Shown here: positions 1-10,057 of the stretch, one piece after another | Layout of the letters: each line of letters begins with the position of its first letter | Numbering within the stretch: position 1 is the stretch's first letter | DNA from: Pomphorhynchus laevis | Lineage: Eukaryota > Acanthocephala > Palaeacanthocephala > Echinorhynchida > Pomphorhynchidae | Direction: 5' to 3' | Assembly (NCBI GenBank): GCA_012934845.2 | Contig: WNNJ02000749.1 | Location: 36,729-100,728 of the forward strand | DNA length: 64,000 bases | Notes under the pieces: model-generated | What the model was told of the DNA's origin: nothing | The model's input: only the letters and a program-made list of their open reading frames with translations | The model's database searches: none | Program-made: the position numbers and the translations under genes

Positions 1-660
1 AAATCATTTAAATAATTTAATAGATACATATTTTGAACTAGGTTACTATAAAAATATCAACAAGCAGAAAATAGTAAAATATATAAATCAACACAATAAT
101 ATAAAGAATAAATTTAAACTCTCAAGTGGCAAATTTTTATGGATGGATAATAAATAATATACTTTGTATTAGAATAAGATACTAGATAGTTTTATCAGAG
201 GAAATACATCATTAGCATGTATTTGGCCCCGCTGCTATGTTGGGTAGAAGAGTTAGGTTCCGAAACCTGATAGCATAGCAGTTCCTCATGATGACGTCTA
301 ATCATTATTCTGATACAACGTCTGTTATTTATTAGTTATTTAAATAATTTAATAGATGCATATTTTAAACTAGGTTACTATAAAAATAACATAAAACAGA
401 AAATAGTAAAATATATAAATTAACACAATAATATAAAGAATAAATTTAAACTCTTAAGTGGAAAATTTTTTGGATGAATAATAAATAATATACTTTGTAT
501 TAGAATAAGATACTAGATAGTTTTATTGGAGGAAATACATCATTAGCATGTATTTGTTCCCACTGCTATGTTGGGTAGAGGAGTTAGGGGCCGAAACCTG
601 ATAACATAGCAGTTCCTCCTGATGACCTCTAATCCTTTTTCTGATACATAGTTTGTTATC
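1..660 (+). repeat. Tandem pair of PLE 3' tails (endonuclease-less type)
   Basis: Two tandem copies of about 332 bp. The first reads in frame as the C-terminal end of a Penelope-like reverse transcriptase, ending in SGKFLWMDNK and a stop near 157. The same tail follows the PLE reverse transcriptase at 39660-40803. After the stop both units carry an imperfect inverted repeat (CTGCTATG with CATAGCAG) together with CCGAAACC and, in the second unit, CTGATGA. Tandem tails without the rest of the element are common for PLEs. The first unit is cut by the window edge. Confidence 0.7.
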
Positions 661-1590
661 TATTAGTCAATTCATAAAAATTGAATTTTATTTTCAATTT
701 TAGATTATAATTCATATTGATATAAATTATATAAAATCTTATAACAACTATTTATTATTAATTAATTTTTTATTTAACTATTTAACTTTTATTTTGCATT
801 ATTTTTATGTAGACTCAGTTAGCTTATTTAATTTACTTGTTCTGTAATGCGATTCACCGTTTCGCTGTTCTTATCTTTGGTTGGTCATGCTTGTAATAAT
901 ACAGAAATTTGAAAGCATATTTTTTAGACTCAATTAGCTTATTCACTGTTTACGTAAAAAATGCTTCCTTCCTTTTTGTATAAGATAAAGGAATGCTTTT
1001 TTTCAGCTAGGACATGAACGTTGTGTGTACGCTACTAAGCGTTTAATATATAAAGATATCATCATTAAAACATTTATTTGTGTCTTCCCTACTTCTTGTT
1101 CTGGCACGTATAAATAACACAACTTAATTCCCAGAAGTCTAGTTCTTTTTGTGCAGGAACGTCGCTGAGCATTTAAAGCAGGACAAGTGACAAATGCATG
1201 CCAATTACACGCTTACAAGTCCACTAATAAAAAAACAGCAAAGGTCATAATGTGTCTTCAATATTCCCACTAACGACAGTGTATTTCATGCAGTCAAGGG
1301 TGCCATGCTCTAAAGAATGAGTTACTGCCCCGTCACTAGCATTGTCTGATCTATATATTGACATCACGCATTTATTGCTCGCGCTAATGTTAATGACGTT
1401 GAACCAACATATTGTCTCCCCGCATCCTCACACGAGCCAACATAAACTACGCATCCCGTTTTACAATTAACTTTTTAAAGAACACTAGATGACCAATTAC
1501 ATTTTAGATTAACTATTCTCTTAGAGGTCGTCATTATCTTACATGTAGCTCATCGCTTGTTGTTACATTTGCTATTACGTGAATTAAGAT
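660..1590. repeat. Duplicated AT-rich block, left copy
   Basis: This stretch is nearly identical (about 99.5 percent by eye) to 40976-41908. Its only coding trace is a GIY-YIG remnant on the minus strand, listed separately. The rest is AT-rich with no gene I recognise. The block ends at the target-site duplication of a LINE at 1581-1590. The right copy runs straight through that point without a LINE. Confidence 0.7.
1245..1466 (-). pseudogene. GIY-YIG endonuclease remnant of a PLE
   Basis: Minus-strand reading gives CVVYVGSCEDAGRQYVGSTS, followed in another frame by THSLEHGTLDCMKYTVV. The order Y-V-G, then R-Q-Y-V-G-S-T, then an H..EHG segment matches the GIY-YIG domain at the C-terminus of endonuclease-bearing PLEs. 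The PLE at 36418-36654 shows the same order (KQYVGQTSLSLVRR, CMEHGNFDFI). It is broken and has no reverse transcriptase attached. The same remnant lies at about 41563-41784. Confidence 0.55.
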
Positions 1591-1723
1591 AAATAAAGAT
1601 TTTCTTACTAAAAAATACAACAATAAATACATAAATAAGGTCAAAAAGAGATTATAGTTAGTTAATTTAGTCAGAGATAAGATAACTTCATACTTCTGCT
1701 ATAGTCCTAAACGCTTTAAGGCT

Positions 1724-4175
1724 TTAAATCCATGGGAATCTAAGCTCCCCCCAACCGATCCAACACGCCGCCTTCCGACTGAACCACCCAGGGTCTTTCA
1801 CACCCCGAAGAATCCAATCGGCGCGGACTATGCTGGGTAAACGCGAGACGAGGAGCTTAAGAAATCTTAGCCTTTGCTCTGGGGGACGTCCTCTCGAAAA
1901 GAAGACTAATCCCGAGATAGCCCAAGTGCCCCAAAGGCGCACTTGGGTTTTCCCTTTCAACGACAGATGCTGAGCCCGTTTCAGGGCCCACCTAGCTTTC
2001 TTCAGGATACGTTTAAGTCTATCCAGGTCAGCTTTCGCCGACCAGTTCACCGTAACAGTGAACCCCAGGTATTTTACTCGACTTGAGAAGGTGGGGAGTG
2101 GTTCAGAGGCAAATATGGAGGAGAGTGCAGAGAGTGCTAATCTCTTAAGTTTTTTCTTTGTTGCAGTGGTGCCATGAAAGACAACCGCCTGCGATTTGGC
2201 AGAGTTTAAAATAAGGTTGGATATGGGTAACTGATCTTTTAATCTTAAAAAGAAACGGCTGATGTCAGAGACTACGTCTTTACACCTGTGTCCAGTAAAC
2301 AGGGCTGTGGTGTCATCAGCGTACACCACAAGACGTTGTTCGCGTTTAAATATTTTGAATTTATTAGTAGAGGCAGCAAGATATAAGATATTAGAAAGTG
2401 GGGAACCTTGAGGCACACCCGTAATAGGGTAGAACTGACGCGCATCAGGGTCGTCTTCATAGTAAAATCGCTTGGTATACAGCAGGATCTCCACTCTGTT
2501 CACAATTCTCGCAGGCAACCCGAGGGACCTGAGAGAAGAGATCACAAAAGGAATGGAGATGCGGTCAAATGCAGCAGAAAAGTCAAGGAAAACAGCCACA
2601 ACTAGACGATGGCTATTATCCCGACAAAACTGCTCCACCTCACCAACTGCTGAATGGACCGAGCGACCTTTAACGAACCCATGAAAACCTGGAGGGATCA
2701 AATTACGCCTACTTAAATGGTCGCGGATTTTACGCGCAAGCGCTTTTTCGTAAATCAACACGAGGGCATTTTGAATCGAAATGGGTCGCAGATCTTTAGG
2801 GCATGATCAGGATTTTTTCTTAGGAATAAAAACACGCTTACTAATATTGATGCCTGCTACATCGGAGGGGAGGCTAAAAGCATTGTGACGGCCACCTCTC
2901 TTCTCTGATCAGCTGTCAAAAGCTGACAGACCCGAGAAGAAAGTGGAGCGACGGATTTGGAGGTGCCCGGGAGTGGACCCCAGGAGTTAAGGATATCCGT
3001 AACAGATATATCCCTACTCCTGAAGTTACACCAAGGCGGGATTGGTTGAGGTGATTGAGTGGCTCCATAGTTGTGTAGGGCTAGTGACTCCTCCAAAACT
3101 TTATCAAGGCCTACATTACCTATCCAACCCAATGCTCTATCCTTCCAGCAAACAAACTTCTCCTTCTTGAAAATCTTCCAAAAGGAAGACTGAGAAGGAT
3201 TAAGACGAGCAATACTCGTCCTATCCCTACTCAGCTGGAACCTATATCTAGTGCTCCAGTATTCATTCGAGAGAGCCTGTCTGGCGGAAACAGAGAGATT
3301 AGGGAGGTTAATCAGTTTCGCTAGGACCTTGAGTTTCGTCGGAGTGGGATTGTATATACGACCTTTATAGGTAGTCGATAAAATCGCGGTAGCTTGCGAA
3401 AAGAGGTAGGTATTAAATTCGGTCAGACTCTCATTTCCTATTCTGGGAAAGAGTTGGATAGCCGCTTGAAAGAAGGATACCCTGATCGGATCAAAGTGAA
3501 ACCTTCTTCTAAGCAACATATCTTCCTCAATTCTCCAACGAATTAGGTCATGAGAGGTGGACAATTGTTGGCGCGACTGCTCCGTGCAGACGGGTTTTAA
3601 CAACCACCTTGAGTGAAGCAGTAAAATGTCGAGGATAGAATTTGTTGATGTGCAATGAAAGGTAGGGGAGGGGGTTTGTGAATAAGATAACCGTTCCTAG
3701 CTCTGCGAAGTGCTGCATTGATCCAACGACCAGTTCTGTCGTTGAAGTCTCCAAGTATCATGTCATAGCCGCTATCAATAATACTATCCAGGAGGTCACG
3801 GTTCTTGTGAATCTCCCCAGGACGTATGTAGACATTGGCTAGACTGAGGCGTTTACCGTTCTTACAGAGTGAAACTACCAAACAAGACATGGCTAGACAC
3901 GAGTAGTTAAGTAGGAGGGAGGACCTTAAGGAGCACTTAACTAAGGTCAAGAGTCCTTGAGAAGAAGAGGAGTGAGGTGGGGTTATGTACGGAGTATAGT
4001 GGGAACTGATATGCTTTGGGATAAATCGAGTAATGTCCTGGGGGAGACGGATAGACCGCGTCTCCTGAAGGACTATAACATCTGCATCTCTACCAGATAA
4101 AAGTCTAAGAGCAGAAGCACCTCCCGAATTCCACTAAATGATATTCAGTGAAACAGGCTCGGGTTTATTCACCAT
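1724..4175 (-). pseudogene. LINE A copy 1 ORF2 (endonuclease and reverse transcriptase)
   Basis: Reading starts near 4175. The endonuclease begins with WNSGGASA and LQETRSIRLPQD and has GDFNDRTGRW near 3730. Its end reads SHDLIRW near 3540. The reverse transcriptase is clear in 2761-1724: FVKGRSVHSAVGEV, FLDFSAAFDRIS (motif A), GVPQGSPLS (motif B) and VYADDTTALF (motif C), then a conserved thumb (SRVKYLGFTVTVNWSAKADL). A TAG stands where copy 2 has Gln in ILQWNSGG. Further frame changes lie near 3620 and 2790-2860, so it is not functional. The C-terminus has no RNase H domain. Confidence 0.85.
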
Positions 4176-4207
4176 TGTGTTAGATAAGATGGACGTGGGA
4201 AGCCAAC

Positions 4208-5451
4208 CTAGACAGAGCTAGGTGCGGGAAGGTTGCCCTTCCCACCACTAGCCTCATCCAGGGTCGGAACCCCTAGGGCAATATCTTCATTTCCCTTCGA
4301 GGCCTTCTCTTTCAGCAATTTCCCCATCTTCAGAGGGGGAACAGTATGTGCCGAGGCATTGCGTTTCTTCGATTTCTGCATCATCATCTCTTGCTGTAGC
4401 GGAACCGAGGCTGATCCCAGAAACGTTGCCAAGAGGGGGCTATCATTTGCTGTATCTGTGTTAGAATAACTTTTTTATTGTTATCTATCAAGTAAATAAT
4501 GTCCGAGTTGGACATCCTGTCCGAAGGCGCAGCAATGGATGCGAAGCTTTTAACAATAGGAGTGGAAGAATCAGAGTATCTTTTCTTGTAATCTTTAAAG
4601 ACTCTACATCGACGGGACCACGCGGGGTGGTCTCCTCCGCAATTAATGCAAGTTGGGGTGGCCACACACCTCTCCCCCTTAGACATAGCGATACATGTGG
4701 ACAGACCACAAACACCGCATGATTTTTCGCGTGAACAGGAGGATGCCCAGTGCCCCCAACTGTGGCATGAGTTGCAGTGTGGGAATGTGTAGGAGTATTG
4801 ATCCACCAGGGTGAATCGAAGGTTATACCCCAAGAAGGGGTTAGTAGCAGCCTTTGAAAACAACTGAGCATTGTCTAAATCAGCTGTGCTGAAGGCTAAC
4901 GGTAGTATGTATCCAGTCTTCGATTTTACCTCTCTGATAGAGTGTAGTTTAAAGGTCTTCCGTAGAAGGACCAAATCATCCTCTTCTAAATGGAGAGGGT
5001 AGTTTGAGATCTTTAATGTTGCCTGAATAGGCTTGAGTAATAAAGTTCCCATGTGGGAGAGTTTTTTCTTAAAAAATACTTCGTATGCTTCCATTAAGGC
5101 AGAGGAAGCAAATGCGACTTTTACTTGATTTTCATAGGTTCTAACGGAGTTAAAGACTACCCTCCCAGAGTAGTCATGTACAAAATTCCGGAGAAATACT
5201 GTAAATAGTCTATGCCTTTCTATAGGCTTTAACGCTGTGATTATAGCCAAATTATTTTGTTTCGGTATCGGGGGGAGTTCCCCCATGTCAGAATCAGAAT
5301 TAACAACAAATTTACTAACCTGCGGATCGAGTAATGAGGACGAAGAAGAAGTTACAATACCTGAATTTGCTCTAAAAACATTGAATTCTGAATTATTTTT
5401 AAGGGAGCTTTGATGCTCCGACTGGCACAAAAAGCTGTTACTCGTACACAT
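4208..5451 (-). pseudogene. LINE A copy 1 ORF1 (CCHC zinc-knuckle, gag-like)
   Basis: The first 355 codons run from 5451 to 4384, then the frame shifts and continues as about 74 codons to 4208. An N-terminal Ser/Asn-rich part is followed by a conserved middle (RHRLFTVFLRNF) and three zinc knuckles: CNSCHSWGHWASSC is C-x2-C-x4-H-x4-C, next is a cysteine-rich CGVC module, and last CINCGGDHPAWSRRC. The C-terminus is basic (KKRNASAHTVPP), then a Gly-rich tail. Such proteins coat the LINE RNA. Only about half of the residues match the ORF1 of copy 2, although the ORF2 proteins match closely. The shift near 4390-4430 makes this copy defective. Confidence 0.8.
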
Positions 5452-5467
5452 TTTTGCGAATTAAGAT

Positions 5468-6184
5468 GCATTATTATAATTATTATACATTCAACAACAT
5501 ACGAGCATTAGCTCAAATAGCTGGCTCACAATAATTTCGTAAATAAATTAATTAGTTATTAAAATAAGGAAATGCAACACGAAACATTGCTTGATCCATA
5601 CGTAGTCTTCTTTTAAAAGTATTAAGTAAACTGCATCCAACGGTGTTTGCATTAAGGTTGTTCCAAAGCTCAACAATTCTTCTATCAAATTGCATCGCGC
5701 CCAATTCTGTACCGTGTTTCTTCGAATAGTTAAAGAATGATCGCGAAGAACATTTAAACCACGTAATTGAATCCTACTCCGAAGAGGGTGATAGGGACGT
5801 TGGAATAAATGCCAAACAAGGCACATATCCATGTACCGACGGGTCCATGTGACGGTCTCAAGTCCTAATGATCTCAGTCTGTCTTCATAAGGCAGCGACG
5901 CCAACGTTGGTGCTAGCTTTGTTGCCCTGCGAAGTACCCTTTCTGATTTCTTATGTTCATGCACAGTACGTGGGTATACAACCATAGCTGCATATAAAAG
6001 TCTACTCAATACATGTGTTAAAATCAGAGGCCGAAGAGCAGTCGAATTAACGCGAACAAACGCGCGTCGAATCATACCTATCATTTTATTGGAGTTGGCA
6101 CAAGCTTGATCAGTGTGCTTTTTAGTTGATAAATTAGAAGTAACTCATACTCCTAAATCTTTGTAACTATCGACACTTTCCACA
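5468..6184 (-). mobile_element. LINE family B, copy 1, 3' part
   Basis: Minus strand. The ORF from 6084 to 5548 encodes the region after the reverse transcriptase fingers/palm: LSRLLYAAMVVYPR, RVLRRATKLAPTL, LPYEDRLRSLGL, then a tail. This block is typical of CR1/Jockey-type ORF2 C-termini. It continues upstream, with one in-frame stop, as VESVDSYKDLGV up to 6175. There it is interrupted by LINE A copy 2 and resumes at 10058. A second copy, several percent diverged, is at 41909-42516. Confidence 0.85.
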
Positions 6185-6223
6185 CGCTTTCCTTTAATAT
6201 AGTAGCAAATTTATAACTGTCAA

Positions 6224-7429
6224 ATGAGTAAATTTAGCATGTCGGAGCGTTCAAAGAACTCAATGAAAACTAATTTTCCTGCCAATGCAATAAACGAGGT
6301 AAGTGGAGATTTAGGTTCTCTTGAATATATTCCGGAGGGTGAACTTCCCCCGGTACCAAAATTATCCAACCTGGTGATTATCAGACTTTTGGTGCCTCTG
6401 GAAAGGCAGAACATGTTCAATGTTTTTATAAGAGGCTTTGCTCATCGATTTAAAAAAAGGATATTGTTCAATGCGATTAAATATTATGAATCTGAGATTA
6501 AAATCTCATTCTGCACTCCTGATCTCGCAATGTCGTACGTAGACTACTTTAAAAAAGAGCATTCGGAACAAGGCATAATTGCTTCCAAACCAATCCTGGC
6601 AACAATAAAGATAAATAATATGCCCACATACATTTCAGAAGAAGATATATCAGCCCTAGAAACTGATTACAAAATCTCTAACGTGCGCTTTATAAAAGGA
6701 ATGAAAGGCTTCCCCATTCCCGTTGCGTTCTGCAATGCCCCGGTTGATGAAGCTCAAAAACTATCGATTTCAACATGCAATCCTTTTATGGGGTATAATT
6801 TGAGATTTTCAATAATCGAAACCGACTCACTAACGTACCCTCACTGCAACAATTGTCATCAGTGGGGGCATTGGTCCACTGGATGTTCTTTACCACATAA
6901 GTGCGGCGTGTGTGGTACAACTGCTATACATCCTGAGAAGTGCGAAAGTAAGCCATTTTGCGCAAACTGCGGTGGTGAGCACCCCGCATGGTCAAAAAAA
7001 TGTAAAATCTTTAAGGCGTACCAAAAGAGACACAGGGGTGTAACAGCAAAACCGACTAGCTTCGTGGAAGCTGTATCGTCTAACAAGAATGACGACAGGA
7101 TGCCGGACACAGAAATTCTTAAACTTATTGAAATGCAGCATCATGCATCAATGATTCAACTTGAAAAATTGGTCCAAAAATTGGTGGGTCAATTAGCGGA
7201 ATCCTTCCGTTCTCCTCCTTCTGGGAAGACCAACAATATTAAGAAGCCACCAAAATCTAAGAAACGAAACGGGTCAGCGCTAAGCATAGCCGCTCTGAAG
7301 CTTGCTCGGAAGGATTCGATTTGGGCTATGGCTAACGAGGGAAATGAAGATATCGCCCGTGGGCAAGCGACTCCATTTGTCGTGACGGGAAGCGGTAAAG
7401 GCGACTTTTCCGCCTCTAGTTGCGACTAG
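6224..7429 (+). CDS. LINE A ORF1, CCHC zinc-knuckle RNA-binding protein
   Basis: The 401-residue open frame is intact. The N-terminal third is polar. A conserved fold follows (RQNMFNVFIRGF at about residue 65, NPFMGYNLRFSI near 185). Three zinc knuckles sit at about residues 205-265: CNNCHQWGHWSTGC, CGVCGTTAIHPEKC and CANCGGEHPAWSKKC. The C-terminal part has a basic stretch (KKPPKSKKRNGSALS) and a Gly/Ser-rich end. In Jockey/I-type LINEs this protein binds the element RNA. The start was chosen as the first ATG after the 39-base leader. Its sequence is only about half identical to ORF1 of copies 1 and 3, far below the match of the neighbouring ORF2. Confidence 0.85.
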   Translation: MSKFSMSERSKNSMKTNFPANAINEVSGDLGSLEYIPEGELPPVPKLSNLVIIRLLVPLERQNMFNVFIRGFAHRFKKRILFNAIKYYESEIKISFCTPDLAMSYVDYFKKEHSEQGIIASKPILATIKINNMPTYISEEDISALETDYKISNVRFIKGMKGFPIPVAFCNAPVDEAQKLSISTCNPFMGYNLRFSIIETDSLTYPHCNNCHQWGHWSTGCSLPHKCGVCGTTAIHPEKCESKPFCANCGGEHPAWSKKCKIFKAYQKRHRGVTAKPTSFVEAVSSNKNDDRMPDTEILKLIEMQHHASMIQLEKLVQKLVGQLAESFRSPPSGKTNNIKKPPKSKKRNGSALSIAALKLARKDSIWAMANEGNEDIARGQATPFVVTGSGKGDFSASSCD

Positions 7430-7463
7430 GTGGAGGGCGTCCCACTTCGGTAACACTTACGCA

Positions 7464-9924
7464 ATGGGAAGTAATCAAGGACCTTTTTCACTGAATATCC
7501 TTCAGTGGAATTCGGGAGGTGCTTCCGCCCTTAGCCTTCTATCTGGTAGAGATGCAGATGTTATAGTCCTTCAGGAGACGCGGTCTATCCGTCTCCCCCA
7601 GGATATTACTCGATTTATCCCTAAGCACATATACACCCACTTTACTCCTTACATAACCCCCCCCTCACTCCTCTTCATCACAAGGTCTTTTAACCCTAGT
7701 AAAAAGCTCCTTAAGATCATCCCTCCTATTAAACTACTCTTGTCCAGCCCTATCTTGTTTAGCTATATCACTTTGTAAGAACGGTAAGCGTATAAGCATA
7801 GCCAATGTCTATATTCGGCCAGGAGAAATTCACAAAAACCGTGACCTCCTGGATCAAATATTGGGGAGCGGTTATGACATGTTACTTGGTGACTTTAACG
7901 ACAGAACTGGTCGTTGGATTAATGCAGCACTCCGCAGAGCAAGGATCGACTATCTTATTCATAAACCACCTTCTCCAACCTTTCATTGCTCTACAACAAA
8001 TTCTCTCCTCGACATATTACTGCTACATAAGATGTGGTTGTTGAAACCCATTTGCACCGAGCAGTCGCGTCAACAACAGACCACCTCTCATGACCTAATT
8101 CGCTGGCGGCTAGAGGACGATACGTTGCTTAGAAGAAGGTTTCACTTTGATCCTATTAGAGTGGCCTTCTTTCAGGCAGCTATCCAACTCTTCCCCAGAA
8201 TTGGAATTGAGAGTTTGACCGAATTTAATTCCTACCTCTCATCGCAAGCTACCGCGATCCTTTCGACTACCTATAAAGGTCGAATATACAATCCTACTCC
8301 AACAAAGCTCAAGGTCCTAGCTAAAATGTTGCACCTTCCCAATCTCTCTGTTTCCGCCAGACATATCCTCTCGAATGAATATTGGAGCTCTAGATATAGG
8401 CTCCAGCTGAGCAGGGATAGGGCAAGCATTGCTCACCAAAACCCTTCTCAGGCTTCCTTCTGGAAGATATTCAAGAAGGAGAAATTTGTTTGCTGGAAGG
8501 ATAGAGCCTTGGTTTGGATTGGTAGCATAGGCCTTGACAAAGTTTTAGAGGAGTCACTTTCCTTACACAATTATGGAGCCACTCATTCTCCCCAACCAAT
8601 CCCGCCTTGGTGTGACTTCAGGAGTAGGGACTTATCTGTTACAGATATCCTTAACTCCTGGGGACCACTCCCGGGCACCTCCAAATCCCACGCGCCACTC
8701 ACCACTCGTGTCTGTCAGCTTTTGACATACAGTCAGAGAAAGGAGGTCGCCATCACAATGCTATTAGCCTCCCCGTCTGACATAGCGGAAATCAACATCA
8801 GCCGTCGAGTTTTTTTACCTAAAAAGAGATTAATCACTTGTCCTAAAGATCTGCGGCCCATCTCGATTCAAAACGCCCTCATATCCATCTACGAGAAATC
8901 GCTTGCGCGTAGAATCCGCGTTCATTTATGTAGGCGTAATTTGATCCCACCGAGTTTTCATGGGTTTGTCAAAGGGCGCTCGGTCCATTCAGCAATTGGT
9001 GAAGTGCATCAGTTTTGTCAGGATAATAGTCATCAGCTTGCTGTGGCTATTTTTCTTGATTTTTCAGCTGCATTTGACCGGATCTCCATTCCCTTCGTTA
9101 TCTCCTCTCTCAGGTCCCTCGGGTTGCCTGCGAGAATTGTTAACAGGGTGGAGATATTGTTGTACACCAAGCGGTTCTACTATGAAGACGACCCTGATGC
9201 GCGTCAGTTCTACCCTATTACAGGTGTACCTCAAGGATCCCCACTTTCTCCTATCTTATATCTTGCTGCATCCATTGTATTATTCAAGAATTTTAAACGT
9301 GATCAACATCTAGTGGTATATGCTGATGATACCACAGCCTTGTTCTCTGGACGCAGGTGCAAAGATGTAATCTCTGACATCAGCCGTTTCTTTTTAAGAT
9401 TAAAAGATCAGTTGCCCCCATCCAATCTTATTTTAAACTCCTCTAAATCACAGGTGGTTGTCTTTAATGGCGTTCCTGCCACCAAAAAGAAACTTAAGAG
9501 ACTAGCACTCTCTACACTCTCCTCCATTTTGCAGCATCAACCACTCCCCATCTTCACGAGTCGAGTAAAATATCTGGGGTTCACCGTTACGGTGAATTGG
9601 TCGGCGAAAGCTGACCTGGATAGACTTAAACGTATCCTGAAGAAAGCTAGGTGGGCTCTGAAACGGGCGCAGCATCTGTCATTGAATGGGATAACCCAAG
9701 TGCGCCTCTGGGGTACTTGGGCTATCTCGGGATTAGTCTTCTTCTCACGAGGACGTCCCCCAGAACAAAGACTAAGGTTTCTCAAGCTCCTCATCTCGAG
9801 ATTACCAACCATAGTCCGCCTTGACTGGACTCTTAGGTGTGTGAAAGACCCCGAATGGTTCAGTCAGAGGGCGGCGCGCTGGTGCGGCCGAGGGGCTCAG
9901 ATCCCTCTGGACCTGAGGCCGTGA
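7464..9924 (+). pseudogene. LINE A ORF2, endonuclease and reverse transcriptase, one frameshift
   Basis: ATG at 7464 opens an APE-type endonuclease (ILQWNSGGAS, VIVLQETRSIRLPQD). One extra C in the 8-C run near 7666 shifts the frame. The other frame is open from there to the stop at 9924. After the shift come ANVYIRPGEIHKNRD, GDFNDRTGRW and TTSHDLIRW, which end the endonuclease. The reverse transcriptase has FVKGRSVHSA, IFLDFSAAFDRIS, GVPQGSPLSPILY and VYADDTTALF. A thumb and a WF-rich C-terminus follow. No RNase H is visible. The total is about 820 codons. The single break lies in a homopolymer, so a sequencing error is possible. Confidence 0.85.
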
Positions 9925-10057
9925 ATATAAGTTGAAGATTCCAAAATACACGTCGTGAACAGTTTCTATTTTAAGTTGTCTTTTGCATGTTTTTGTTTCT
10001 TAAGTTTTTATCAGTTATATAGTTATTAATAAAACCCTTACTTACTTACTTTCCACA

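Larger units (their letters stand above)
1591..5457 (-). mobile_element. LINE family A, copy 1, nearly full length
   Basis: The 3867-bp element on the minus strand is bounded by the 10-bp direct repeat GAATTAAGAT (1581-1590 and 5458-5467). The paralogous block at 41899-41908 holds that sequence only once and continues directly into the flanking LINE B, so both ends are exact. Order on the minus strand is a 5' leader of only about 6 bases, ORF1, ORF2 and a short AT-rich 3' end. Two ORFs, a CCHC-knuckle ORF1 and an AP-type endonuclease plus reverse transcriptase with no visible RNase H suggest the Jockey/I group. It is decayed, with several frame breaks in ORF2. Confidence 0.9.
6185..10047 (+). 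mobile_element. LINE family A, copy 2, nearly intact and nested in LINE B
   Basis: The 3863-bp plus-strand element is flanked by ACTTTCCACA at 6175-6184 and 10048-10057, a perfect 10-bp target-site duplication. Removing the element and one repeat joins the LINE B reading frame (KGCIVES to VDSYKDLGV). It has a 39-base leader, ORF1 6224-7429, a 34-base spacer, ORF2 7464-9924, and a 123-base 3' region ending in TTACTTACTT. Only one frame break is seen, an extra C in a run of eight Cs near 7666. Length and repeat size agree with copy 1. This is the youngest-looking LINE in the window. Confidence 0.93.

Noticed and set aside
2408-2684. Plus-strand open frames of 65-70 codons inside LINE A copy 1
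   Set aside because: They are shadows of the reverse transcriptase frame on the other strand and show no protein features of their own.
9537-9812. 91-codon minus-strand frame inside LINE A ORF2
   Set aside because: It lies opposite the conserved thumb domain, and its composition follows the sense-strand codons.
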